Source of the DNA: Bradyrhizobium canariense
GTDB lineage: Bacteria; Pseudomonadota; Alphaproteobacteria; Rhizobiales; Xanthobacteraceae
DNA length: 64,000 nucleotides
Direction of reading: 5' to 3'
NCBI RefSeq assembly: GCF_900105125.1
Contig: NZ_LT629750.1
Coordinates: 3,286,001 to 3,350,000 of the forward strand
Position 1 is the first letter of the stretch, and each line of letters begins with the position of its first letter. Below the pieces are notes generated by a model. It saw only the letters and a list, made by a program, of their open reading frames with translations. It searched no databases and had not been told where the DNA came from. Below, piece after piece: positions 1 to 7,551 of this stretch. Made by a program: the position numbers and the translations under genes.

Positions 1-364
1 TCAAGGAACGTCTCCAAGGCAATAGCCTGGCGGGGCACAGGCACATAGATCATTGCTTGTATACGAGTAATCGGTTAGGTTTCCTTACAGCCGCTACAAA
101 TCGGACAACACTTACGGCGCCGCGGGCCAGCGGCTCACCGCATTCAAAGCGGGGGTAGGTTATCTCTCACAATGGCCGTTGAACGCTCACACGTCGCCTG
201 ATCAACCTTGCGGTACGACGAAGACGCCGATGTCAGAGAGTCTGGACCAGGCATCTTTGACCAGGATCGGACGACGGAGCGCCAACTCCTTTCCTACGCA
301 TGCACCGACGAGATGAGCAGGTCGACAACCTTCATCTCGCCGGTCAAGCATGGTTCCACCGGGG
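1..364. other. Left-edge region without a confident gene
   Basis: No complete gene is visible between the window edge and the stop of the MFS gene. A minus-strand frame begins with an ATG at 53 and runs off the edge after 17 codons; it is too short to identify and I do not call it. The one strong signal is the 17-bp operator-like motif at 55-71, listed separately. Its position suggests a regulated promoter for a gene lying to the left. Confidence 0.4.
55..71 (+). promoter_or_regulatory. MarR-type operator-like motif, copy 1
   Basis: GCTTGTATACGAGTAAT is a quasi-palindrome (CTTG TATA CGAG core). The same 17 bp, with one or two changes, occurs at 9871-9887 (reverse orientation) before the nicotinate hydroxylase genes and at 12303-12319 before pimA. 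Looser forms lie at 17819-17857. By position it may control a gene left of the window. Binding by the MarR proteins encoded at 10.2 and 11.6 kb is inference. Confidence 0.5.
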
Positions 365-1729
365 TCAAGTGCCCGATACCGAAGCAGCCGTCATTGCAGC
401 TTTCGTTTCCGTGTCGACCTTAAACCCCTTTACGGACAGATCGCGACCGAGGGTCTCGGGAAGCAAAAGAGAGGCGATAATGAAGACGGTCGCGGCGGGA
501 AGGGCCACGGCCACCATACCGTTGAGCAGGCTTCCGCCGAAGTGGGCGGCCGCAAGAGGCACAATCACGGGCGAAATACTGCCAAGCCCCCGACCGCCCA
601 TATAGAACGACGACACCGCGGTTGCCCGTAGGTTGACCGGATAGAGCTCTGAGATCCAGACACCGGTCACGCCCAGAGCAACGTTGCCTATGCCGAAGAC
701 GATATAGAGCCAAAACATCGGCCACTCGATCTTCGATCCGGCGTAGAGCTGGCTGCCCCACACGGCCATACCGACCAAAGACCCGACCCAAAACAGCGCG
801 GGTACAAGAGCTCCGAAGCGGCGGCCAGCCCTATCATTGAAGAAGCCATTCGCGAGATAACAGATGCCGCTGACTACGGAGAGCAACACGGCGGTCGTGC
901 GAACGACATCACCAGGGGTGTGCATGTCCCGCAGCAACAGGGTCGGAATGAAGGAGACGATGCTGTAGTAGCAGAGCATGTAGCTCATCAGCCACACAAA
1001 GGCGATGACGGTCTGCCGTGCAAGCCCGTTGCGGAATAGATCTGCGAGGGGAAGTGTGCGGGCTTCTGCAGTGACTCGGCCGGCCTTCCGTTGAGCTTCA
1101 TACTCTAGCCAGATCTTCGATTCAGGCATGAAGAAGCGGATAAAAATAATGAGCAGAATGGGTACGCCGCCAGTTAGCAAGCCGATTCGCCAGCTCCATT
1201 CGTCGCTAAACGTCGCAATCAGCCAGATGCCGACGATTGAAGCCGTGGAAGATGCGATCACTGCACAGCCTTGAAGGGCGGCCGCGCCAAAGCCGCGGCT
1301 GCTCTTTTTCCAAGCCTCGTTGAAGAGCACCATGCCAACGCCGTACTCGCCGCCAAGACCGATGCCGGTTATGAGCCGCAACAAGGCAAGAGACCAGAAA
1401 TTCCACGCGAACGCCGAAATGATAGCGGCAACCGAGAACAATGCGATTGTCAGCTGAAGCGAGGTCTTTCGACCAAGTCGATCGCCAATGATGCCAAATA
1501 GCGCTCCGCCGATCGCCGATCCGAACAATGTAAGGGCTTGCAGCGAACCAACTTCCGTCAGCGAGAGCGACATCGACCGTTGAATTGCGGGCAAGAGAAA
1601 CGGGAATATCAGAACGTCGTAGAAATCGAGTATGTAACCCAACATGGCTGAGAGCATGATCGAGTACCGCTGCCCCGCGGTATAGTCTTCCGAACTTGAG
1701 AAGGTTGTAGACATAGGATGTGTTTCCAT
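365..1729 (-). CDS. MFS permease, probable uptake of nicotinate or a related acid
   Basis: Twelve-helix major facilitator protein of about 450 residues, the usual length for aromatic-acid or metabolite:H+ symporters. The loop between helices 2 and 3 carries the family signature (GDRLGRK), and a charged central loop follows PESKIWLEY. It is the last gene of the nic operon, about 100 bases beyond nicX on the same strand. In known nic clusters an MFS gene (nicT) fills this role, so uptake of nicotinate or a hydroxylated pyridine across the inner membrane is the likely job. An alternative start lies at 1714; neither start has a strong ribosome binding site. The substrate is inferred from context only. 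Confidence 0.8.
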   Translation of the reverse strand: METHPMSTTFSSSEDYTAGQRYSIMLSAMLGYILDFYDVLIFPFLLPAIQRSMSLSLTEVGSLQALTLFGSAIGGALFGIIGDRLGRKTSLQLTIALFSVAAIISAFAWNFWSLALLRLITGIGLGGEYGVGMVLFNEAWKKSSRGFGAAALQGCAVIASSTASIVGIWLIATFSDEWSWRIGLLTGGVPILLIIFIRFFMPESKIWLEYEAQRKAGRVTAEARTLPLADLFRNGLARQTVIAFVWLMSYMLCYYSIVSFIPTLLLRDMHTPGDVVRTTAVLLSVVSGICYLANGFFNDRAGRRFGALVPALFWVGSLVGMAVWGSQLYAGSKIEWPMFWLYIVFGIGNVALGVTGVWISELYPVNLRATAVSSFYMGGRGLGSISPVIVPLAAAHFGGSLLNGMVAVALPAATVFIIASLLLPETLGRDLSVKGFKVDTETKAAMTAASVSGT

Positions 1730-1824
1730 TGAAAGGACCGGAGGTGATGGACGTTGCCGAAACGCTTGCCGCGTGATTGGGAGTCTCCAATGCGACTCCA
1801 GGCCGTCTGGCTTGATGCGCGAGG

Positions 1825-2877
1825 CTAGTGGCCGGGCGCTTTCAACTCTGGATAAGCAAATTCACCTCTATCGAGGATATGCAGATCGTCGAGCCAAAGG
1901 CTGCAGTCCCGAAGCGGGATGTCGAGATGACAAGGCGTGTCGTTCGTGCCTCCAAGCTCCGTATTCGGGCCTGTCGAGAACAGGACATTCCCGTAGAAGG
2001 AAAGGGCATTCATGATGTGTTCGGACGAGAGTTGCTGGGAGGCGGCAATGTGGTGCCAGGTGGCGCGTTCGTTCGAACCCCAGCCGATATGCGAGATCGC
2101 CCACCCGCGCGGATCGCCGAAACTGTCGATATAGTTTTTGATGAGGAGCGCGTCGGTACCCTCGCCCTTGAGGTCGACGATGTAACCATCCTTTACAGTG
2201 AGCGTGACCGGCGATTGGATGTAGCGCTTGAAGGCGCAGAGGATGTCGCCAGGCATCAGAACGACCGTGCCGTTGACATCGCCATCCGTGGCCTGCGTGA
2301 AAGCAAACCCAGATGGGAAGTGATCCCAACGCCCCGGCTCGTCCGTATAGCCGTATTCGGAAATGACCGGATATTGCTTCAGGCCATAGGTTACGTCTGT
2401 TCCGCCGGGCGATGTGATTCGCATTTTGCTGGCGGACTGCAGCAGACTTCGCGAGAGCTCAGTTCGACGACGCAGATCTTCTGTCGGGAACATCTTCTTG
2501 AGAATGTGGAACGGCTCCATCACCCGCAAAATGCGCGTGCCGGCTTCCTGTATTTCGGCTTGCTCGCGGGAGAACAGCAGACCCAGAAGATCGATCACCA
2601 TATCCACGCGTTTGAGCGTATCGATCGCCGGCTGGTTGCCGGTGAGCGCATGGCGACCCTGCAGGCCGGCAACTTTGCTTTGACCGTATTTGGGGACGTT
2701 GAGATGAAAGGTTGTTGCGCCGAGGCTTTGCGCGGCCAACATGAACGTCTGGGCATATTCCGGTTGATCCTCGCCACCGCTCAAGACTGCGACGACTTCG
2801 CCCTCCTTCACTTTACATAGCGCAAGCTCGGCCTTGAACAGCTCAAGCATTTCAACATCAACGCGTTGTCGAGACAT
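1825..2877 (-). CDS. nicX: 2,5-dihydroxypyridine 5,6-dioxygenase
   Basis: Iron(II) extradiol-like dioxygenase that opens the ring of 2,5-dihydroxypyridine to N-formylmaleamate. The 350-residue product matches NicX length. Residues His263, His317 and Asp319 (in the motif CHLD) fall where the NicX iron ligands of Pseudomonas (His265, His318, Asp320) are expected, which makes the assignment strong. The start at 2877 was chosen because AGGAG lies 10 bases upstream and the length then fits; the gene begins 20 bases inside the end of nicD, so the two are probably translationally coupled. The protein acts in the cytoplasm directly before NicD in the pathway. A general M29-like aminopeptidase assignment, a common mis-annotation of this family, is less likely given the neighbours. 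Confidence 0.87.
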   Translation of the reverse strand: MSRQRVDVEMLELFKAELALCKVKEGEVVAVLSGGEDQPEYAQTFMLAAQSLGATTFHLNVPKYGQSKVAGLQGRHALTGNQPAIDTLKRVDMVIDLLGLLFSREQAEIQEAGTRILRVMEPFHILKKMFPTEDLRRRTELSRSLLQSASKMRITSPGGTDVTYGLKQYPVISEYGYTDEPGRWDHFPSGFAFTQATDGDVNGTVVLMPGDILCAFKRYIQSPVTLTVKDGYIVDLKGEGTDALLIKNYIDSFGDPRGWAISHIGWGSNERATWHHIAASQQLSSEHIMNALSFYGNVLFSTGPNTELGGTNDTPCHLDIPLRDCSLWLDDLHILDRGEFAYPELKAPGH

Positions 2878-3748
2878 CTTTGCCGATCTCCTGTTTATCA
2901 AGGGTGGGTACACCGCCGTCCAACCGATCGCGGGGTCGCGTTAGAAGTTCTTGAACGATCGAAAGAAAGCCCTCCGTATCGTCGATCTGCATCTGATGAC
3001 CCGCGCTTTCCAACGTCTTAACTACGATCGACGGCAGCAATCGGAGAATTTCCCTTTGATCTTCGGGTCGAATGACGTCGCCCCGTCCCGCGACGATGAG
3101 CGATGTGGGAACGCTGAGTTGGGCAAGGTCACGATGAATGTCATCGTGATGAAAGCCCTTGTGACCTTCGACGAGCGCGCGCTCGTCGCAGGTATGCATC
3201 CACTCCGCCCTGGTGCGGATGTGCTGCTCAGGCCACCGAGGCGCGGAAGGGCTTCGCAGCAATGCGTCGATCTCGCCAAGCTTTGCGCTATGAAGCAATT
3301 TGAGAAGGGGTTCGATCGGAATCGGGTAGGCCCGGCGTCCCGGACCAGAGACCGGTGGATCGATCAATATCAGCTGTTCAACAGACGATGGCCGCCAGCG
3401 TGCAGCACGTATTCCGATGCGGCCGCCCATTGAGTGGCCCATCAGTGTGTACGGACCAAGTCCGAGCGCTTCGGCGAACGAGACGAGATCGGATGCACAC
3501 GCGTCGAGAGAGTAATTGAGGTGCGGGCCACTTTCGGACAGGCCGCGGCCGCGGACATCGAGCACGTATACGTCGTATCCGATGCACAAGCGCTCCGCGA
3601 TGAAAGCCCATTGCGCCGCAGTGGTCGATATGCCCGGCACAATTACGATAGCGGGTCCCGTTCCGCCGAAACGCAGATAGTGCTGACGGATGCCGTTGGC
3701 GCGCACATGTGCCCCATACAAAAATCCGGATGCTGGGGCGCGGCTCAC
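2858..3748 (-). CDS. nicD: N-formylmaleamate deformylase (alpha/beta hydrolase)
   Basis: Alpha/beta hydrolase of 296 residues expected to split N-formylmaleamate into maleamate and formate. The nucleophile elbow GHSMGG gives Ser106; His251 sits in AGHQMQ. Asp130 (LILIDPP) lies 24 residues after the serine, where NicD is known to carry its displaced acid (Ser101, Asp125 and His245 in Pseudomonas), so the unusual NicD triad appears conserved. About 25 residues at the C-terminus exceed the known enzyme and come from the overlap with nicX. The start overlaps the nicF stop by four bases (ATGA). A decayed paralogue of this gene lies at 10769-11058. Confidence 0.86.
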   Translation of the reverse strand: MSRAPASGFLYGAHVRANGIRQHYLRFGGTGPAIVIVPGISTTAAQWAFIAERLCIGYDVYVLDVRGRGLSESGPHLNYSLDACASDLVSFAEALGLGPYTLMGHSMGGRIGIRAARWRPSSVEQLILIDPPVSGPGRRAYPIPIEPLLKLLHSAKLGEIDALLRSPSAPRWPEQHIRTRAEWMHTCDERALVEGHKGFHHDDIHRDLAQLSVPTSLIVAGRGDVIRPEDQREILRLLPSIVVKTLESAGHQMQIDDTEGFLSIVQELLTRPRDRLDGGVPTLDKQEIGKDVSTTR

Positions 3749-4461
3749 GTCAGCTGATCCTCTGTACGGAACTCCGACAGCGGACGAAGGCGCTCGATTG
3801 CCACTTCCGTCGGCACCACGTCTGCGTACTTGCTGGCGATATCAAACAGGTTGACAGCGTGTGACGTGGGCGAGCGGTCGTAGACCGCGTCGCTCGGCAC
3901 AAGTGATTTGAAGTTCAGCGCGCACGCATCCACGACCGAAGCCCGCACGCAACCACTGGTCGTGCAACCTGTCACTACCAGCGAATCGACGCCGGCACCT
4001 ATCAGATACGTCGCAAGCGGAGTACCGAAGAACGCGCTTGCTTGTGTCTTCGGCAGGAGCAACTCGCCGGGCTTCGGCGCCACCTCGCGGACGAAATCAT
4101 AACCCTCGGGCGGGATCCGCATGATACCCGGGATCTTCGCCGAGAACGCGCCCCGATCCTGGTTCACCTTCCGCGCGACATGCGGGAAGATCACCGGCCA
4201 GTTCTTCTCGCGAAATAATCGCGTCAATTCGGCGATATGTGCGATGGCATGCCAACCGGCTTCGCCGCAGCTGGTGGGATATTGCTTGATCGCCTCGCGG
4301 ATCGGCATCGGCCTGTCGCCGACCGAGCGGTACTGCACATCGATGACTAGAAGTGCAGGTCGTTTGCCAAATCCAGCCGCACCACCCAGCCCTGCGAGCG
4401 CATACGTCTCGCGCTCTTCCAGAGGCAGTACATCATCCCACGGCTGCTTTACGGCAGTCAT
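3745..4461 (-). CDS. nicF: Maleamate amidohydrolase (isochorismatase-like)
   Basis: Cysteine hydrolase of the isochorismatase/N-carbamoylsarcosine amidase family, 238 residues, expected to convert maleamate to maleate and ammonia. The catalytic triad is visible: Asp41 in VIDVQ, Lys138 in LPKTQASAFFGT, and Cys171 in GCTTSGCVRAS. It overlaps nicC at its start (ATGA) and nicD at its end, so the three are tightly coupled. Released maleate would next need maleate cis-trans isomerase (NicE) to give fumarate; no nicE is seen in this window. An N-carbamoylsarcosine amidase reading is possible from sequence alone, but the operon favours maleamate. Confidence 0.84.
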   Translation of the reverse strand: MTAVKQPWDDVLPLEERETYALAGLGGAAGFGKRPALLVIDVQYRSVGDRPMPIREAIKQYPTSCGEAGWHAIAHIAELTRLFREKNWPVIFPHVARKVNQDRGAFSAKIPGIMRIPPEGYDFVREVAPKPGELLLPKTQASAFFGTPLATYLIGAGVDSLVVTGCTTSGCVRASVVDACALNFKSLVPSDAVYDRSPTSHAVNLFDIASKYADVVPTEVAIERLRPLSEFRTEDQLT

Positions 4462-5699
4462 TGCTCGCTCCAGTTATGTTCATCGGCGGAGTGAAGAGGA
4501 ATGGTGGTCGCATCGTACTGGTAGATCCAGTCGTAGCGTGCGGCTGTTGCTTCCGATGACCACTGCGTCTTGATGTAGTCACCCGCCGTCTCCGGCTTGC
4601 ACAACGCTTTGTTATGGAAGATCGGCAGCATGCCGGCCGCCGACTTCACGACCTTGCTAGTGCGATCGAGCCGGAGACCCTGATATGTCTCGAATACCGC
4701 CGCGACGTCGTCAGGATTCTCATCGAAGCAACGGGCGAGGACTGATGCATCCTCCAGCGCCATGTTCACGCCCTGCCCGAGGTACGGCAGCATCGAATGA
4801 CAGGCGTCACCGAGCAGGGTAACGCGCCCCTTCGACCACGTAGCCAGCGACGGCCGCACGAACAGGCCCCATTTATTCAGGGTATCGACGTTCTTGACCA
4901 AGTCGACGATGTCCGGATGCCAACCTTCGAAGTCCTTTAGGCATTCCTCGACCGAACCACTCTCCGACCACGATTCGAGAAGCCAATCGTTATGGTCGAC
5001 CTGGCCCGAAAAGGTCATCATCACCGTGTTCTGCCAGCGGACCGGGTAGGCCGTGACATGCGCGGTGGGCCCAATCCATGTTGCCACCTCGGGTTCGCGC
5101 TGATGCGGTGCAAGGCGGTCGACCGGCACGAGGCCACGCCAGGCGATAGCCTTGGTGTAATGGCTCTCGACATCGCCAATGAGGCCAAGACGGACCTTTG
5201 AGTGAGCACCGTCGGCGCCGATCAGCGCGCGCCCCTCGACTTCGGAGCCGTCTCCGAGCTTGGCCTGAACCCTTTCGTCGTCCTGACTAAACCCGACAAC
5301 GTGGGCGTTCAGATGAATAGCGCCCGGCTTCAACTGGCGCACGCCGTCAACGAGAATCTTTAGCAGGTGAGCGCGGAGCAGCAGATAGGGCTGATTACGC
5401 GCTGCGTCGGAGTTGCGATTGTAGAGGGGCCACCGGTCGCCGGTGTTCCAGAGCCTGATTGAGCGTCGCTCGGCGGCAATGCAGTTCTGCTCTACCTGCT
5501 CGGTGAGGCCAAGGTCCCTGAGAACACGCACTCCGTTCATGGAGACCCAAAGGCCAGCTCCCACCTCGCGCAGCTCGGACGCTTGCTCGAATACGTCACA
5601 ATCGATGCCGCGACGAAGCAGCGACAGCGCCATCGCCAAGCCACCAATGCCTGCGCCGGCAATGAGGACGCTTGATTTACTGACCTTTGCAATGCTCAT
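4458..5699 (-). CDS. nicC: 6-hydroxynicotinate 3-monooxygenase (FAD-dependent)
   Basis: Class A flavoprotein monooxygenase of 413 residues. It shows the three family fingerprints: GAGIGG at residues 15-20 for the ADP part of FAD, GADGAHSKVR in the middle, and LLGDACHSMLP near residue 290 for the ribityl chain. In the nicotinate pathway this enzyme carries out decarboxylative hydroxylation of 6-hydroxynicotinate to 2,5-dihydroxypyridine, the substrate of NicX. The start at 5699 overlaps the stop of the 2Fe-2S gene by four bases; a longer frame to 5819 would run into that gene. Salicylate-hydroxylase-like annotation is a common alternative for this family, but the neighbours fix the role. Confidence 0.84.
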   Translation of the reverse strand: MSIAKVSKSSVLIAGAGIGGLAMALSLLRRGIDCDVFEQASELREVGAGLWVSMNGVRVLRDLGLTEQVEQNCIAAERRSIRLWNTGDRWPLYNRNSDAARNQPYLLLRAHLLKILVDGVRQLKPGAIHLNAHVVGFSQDDERVQAKLGDGSEVEGRALIGADGAHSKVRLGLIGDVESHYTKAIAWRGLVPVDRLAPHQREPEVATWIGPTAHVTAYPVRWQNTVMMTFSGQVDHNDWLLESWSESGSVEECLKDFEGWHPDIVDLVKNVDTLNKWGLFVRPSLATWSKGRVTLLGDACHSMLPYLGQGVNMALEDASVLARCFDENPDDVAAVFETYQGLRLDRTSKVVKSAAGMLPIFHNKALCKPETAGDYIKTQWSSEATAARYDWIYQYDATTIPLHSADEHNWSEQ

Positions 5700-6226
5700 G
5701 ATATCTCCAAACGAAAATTGCGCTGTCGCGCGGCGGGTAAGGCGGCGTCCTCGGAAACCTGCTCGGCGGCAAGGCTCTTTACGGCCTCGAAAATCTTGAT
5801 GTATCCGGTACAACGGCAAAGATTGCCGTGCAGGTAGTGGCGAATTTCCTCGTCGGTCGGATGCGGATTCGCCTTAAGCAGCGCGGTGACCGCCATGATG
5901 AAGCCGGGCGTGCAGAAGCCGCATTGAAGGCCGCCGTGGAGCACGAACGCTTTCTGGATCCGCGAGAGGCCATTGGGTGGCGTGACGCCCTCGATGGTCG
6001 TGATCTCCTTCCCATCGACATCGACGGCGAGCGTCGTGCAGCTCGAAATCGGGTCGCCATCGAGGAGCATGGTGCAGGCGCCGCACACTTCCATATCGCA
6101 GGACCGCTTGGTGCCCTTCAGGCCGATGCGATCTCGGATGAGATCAATCAACAGCGTATGGGCGGGAATCTCCATCTCGACCGGCTGTCCGTTCAACGAG
6201 AACGAAATAGGCTGCACATTCGTCAT
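5696..6226 (-). CDS. Mo-hydroxylase small subunit, two [2Fe-2S] clusters
   Basis: Iron-sulfur subunit of a xanthine-dehydrogenase-family hydroxylase, 176 residues. The plant-ferredoxin-type cluster is bound by Cys43, Cys48, Cys51 and Cys63; the second cluster by Cys102, Cys105, Cys137 and Cys139 (CGFC and CRC motifs). With the FAD subunit and the molybdopterin subunit upstream it should form a three-part enzyme that hydroxylates nicotinate at C6 using water. Electrons pass from molybdenum through this protein to FAD. The Pseudomonas enzyme NicAB lacks an FAD subunit and uses cytochromes instead, so this is a different architecture for the same step. Start and stop overlap both neighbours. Confidence 0.88.
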   Translation of the reverse strand: MTNVQPISFSLNGQPVEMEIPAHTLLIDLIRDRIGLKGTKRSCDMEVCGACTMLLDGDPISSCTTLAVDVDGKEITTIEGVTPPNGLSRIQKAFVLHGGLQCGFCTPGFIMAVTALLKANPHPTDEEIRHYLHGNLCRCTGYIKIFEAVKSLAAEQVSEDAALPAARQRNFRLEIS

Positions 6227-7095
6227 TTGGCGCGCCCCCGCATCGCGACCGCCTCTTCGGCGTTTCGCAGCAGCAGAACGCCTGCTAAATGCCGCTTGTA
6301 GTCCGCACTGCCGTGCCGGTCCTCATTGACGTCGAGCTCGTCCAACGCCTCCGCAAGCACGGACTGGATCGCCCTGTGCGCGTCATGGACGGGCAGTCCC
6401 TTCAGCACGCCTTCGACAGCTTTCAGGGGCTGCGGCCTCGATCCGAGGGCGCCAACGCGCACACGCGCGGATTTGATCGAATGAGCACCGGCCTCCATCG
6501 ACCAGGCCATTCCGACATTTACGGAGGGCCGTTCGCCATGCTTGAACCGGCGATAGGTAACGGGGCCGGTTGGACGCGGAAACACGATGACCATCATCAA
6601 TTCGTCCGGTTCGCGCACCGTTTCCAGCTCGCTGCGGATGAAATCATCGGCGTGAACAGAGCGGGTGCCGTTCGGACCTTGAAGCACCAGCCGCGCATCC
6701 AGCGCCCCGAGCATCGTTGGCGGATCCGCATGCGGCTCGCCGAAGCACAGATTGCCGCCGATTGTTCCGACGCTGCGGACCCGGACGTTCGCCACGTTGG
6801 CACAGAGCGAAGCCAGCGCCGGCACGTGTTCGCGAATGACGGAATCGCCCGCGATCTTCTTGTGCGTACACCGGGAGCCGATTTCCAGCTCGTTCGCATC
6901 GTTCAGGACGATGCGGTCGAGACCGGGGATTCCCTTGATGTCGACAAGCCGCTCGGTATGGATGACACGCATCTTCATCGCCAGCAGCAATTCGGTGCCG
7001 CCGGAATAGAACATGCCGTCGCCCTCCTGCCCGACTGCACTGACGGCGTCGGCGATGGTGGATGCCCTCTCAAATTCGAAGGGTGTCGGCAGCAT
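6223..7095 (-). CDS. Mo-hydroxylase medium subunit, FAD-binding
   Basis: FAD-binding subunit of the CoxM/xanthine dehydrogenase type, 290 residues. It shows the two FAD motifs of the family: YSGGTELLLAMKM near residue 30 and GTIGGNLCFGEPHADPP near residue 110, followed by a CO-dehydrogenase flavoprotein C-terminal domain. It accepts electrons from the iron-sulfur subunit and passes them to NAD+, a quinone or another acceptor; the acceptor cannot be read from the sequence. It overlaps the small-subunit gene by four bases and lies three bases after the CoxG-like gene. Confidence 0.87.
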   Translation of the reverse strand: MLPTPFEFERASTIADAVSAVGQEGDGMFYSGGTELLLAMKMRVIHTERLVDIKGIPGLDRIVLNDANELEIGSRCTHKKIAGDSVIREHVPALASLCANVANVRVRSVGTIGGNLCFGEPHADPPTMLGALDARLVLQGPNGTRSVHADDFIRSELETVREPDELMMVIVFPRPTGPVTYRRFKHGERPSVNVGMAWSMEAGAHSIKSARVRVGALGSRPQPLKAVEGVLKGLPVHDAHRAIQSVLAEALDELDVNEDRHGSADYKRHLAGVLLLRNAEEAVAMRGRAK

Positions 7096-7097
7096 GA

Positions 7098-7550
7098 TCA
7101 GGTGGCGCCCAGAAGGCTCTTGAGCCGCGTCTCGAATTCCTCGAAATTCTGGTCAACGCGGCGTTTGATGACGCCGAGCCCCATGGTCGCCAGGCGTCCC
7201 TGGATGTCGACCTTCGCGTCGACGGTCAGCTTGGAGCCCGAGTCTTCCGGGATCACGCTGACGTCCAGGATGACCGCGAGCCTGGTCCCGGTGAATTTGT
7301 CGCGGCCCGTGGCACGAGTGCGGACGTGAGACGGCTCCGTCACCGACTCGACAAGGATCTCGGCCGGCACTTCGACCTTGAAAGGACCGATCTTCTGCTT
7401 GACCGTCGCCTTGTAGGATTCCAGCCGCGCGATCTCTTCGACGTTCTCGCATCCGGGAATGCAGGACGAGATGCTGGGCACGTCGATCAACGTCTTCCAG
7501 AGATCCTCTGGACTCGCCGGCACCACCATTGACATATTGAATTCCATCAA
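7098..7550 (-). CDS. CoxG-like SRPBCC protein
   Basis: A 150-residue START/SRPBCC-fold protein of the carbon monoxide dehydrogenase subunit G family, starting MEFNMSMVVPASPEDLW in the typical way (initiator at 7550 or one codon later). Genes of this family travel with three-subunit molybdenum hydroxylases. Proposed roles are maturation, membrane recruitment or passing electrons to membrane quinone. It sits between the large-subunit and FAD-subunit genes, one base after the first, so it is made together with the hydroxylase. A C-terminal membrane anchor, present in some CoxG proteins, is absent here. Family assignment is good; the exact role is uncertain. Confidence 0.78.
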   Translation of the reverse strand: MMEFNMSMVVPASPEDLWKTLIDVPSISSCIPGCENVEEIARLESYKATVKQKIGPFKVEVPAEILVESVTEPSHVRTRATGRDKFTGTRLAVILDVSVIPEDSGSKLTVDAKVDIQGRLATMGLGVIKRRVDQNFEEFETRLKSLLGAT

Positions 7551-7551
7551 T

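Noticed and set aside
1..53. Minus-strand gene start at 53 leaving the window
   Set aside because: Seventeen codons without a recognisable family or ribosome binding site are not enough to call a gene.
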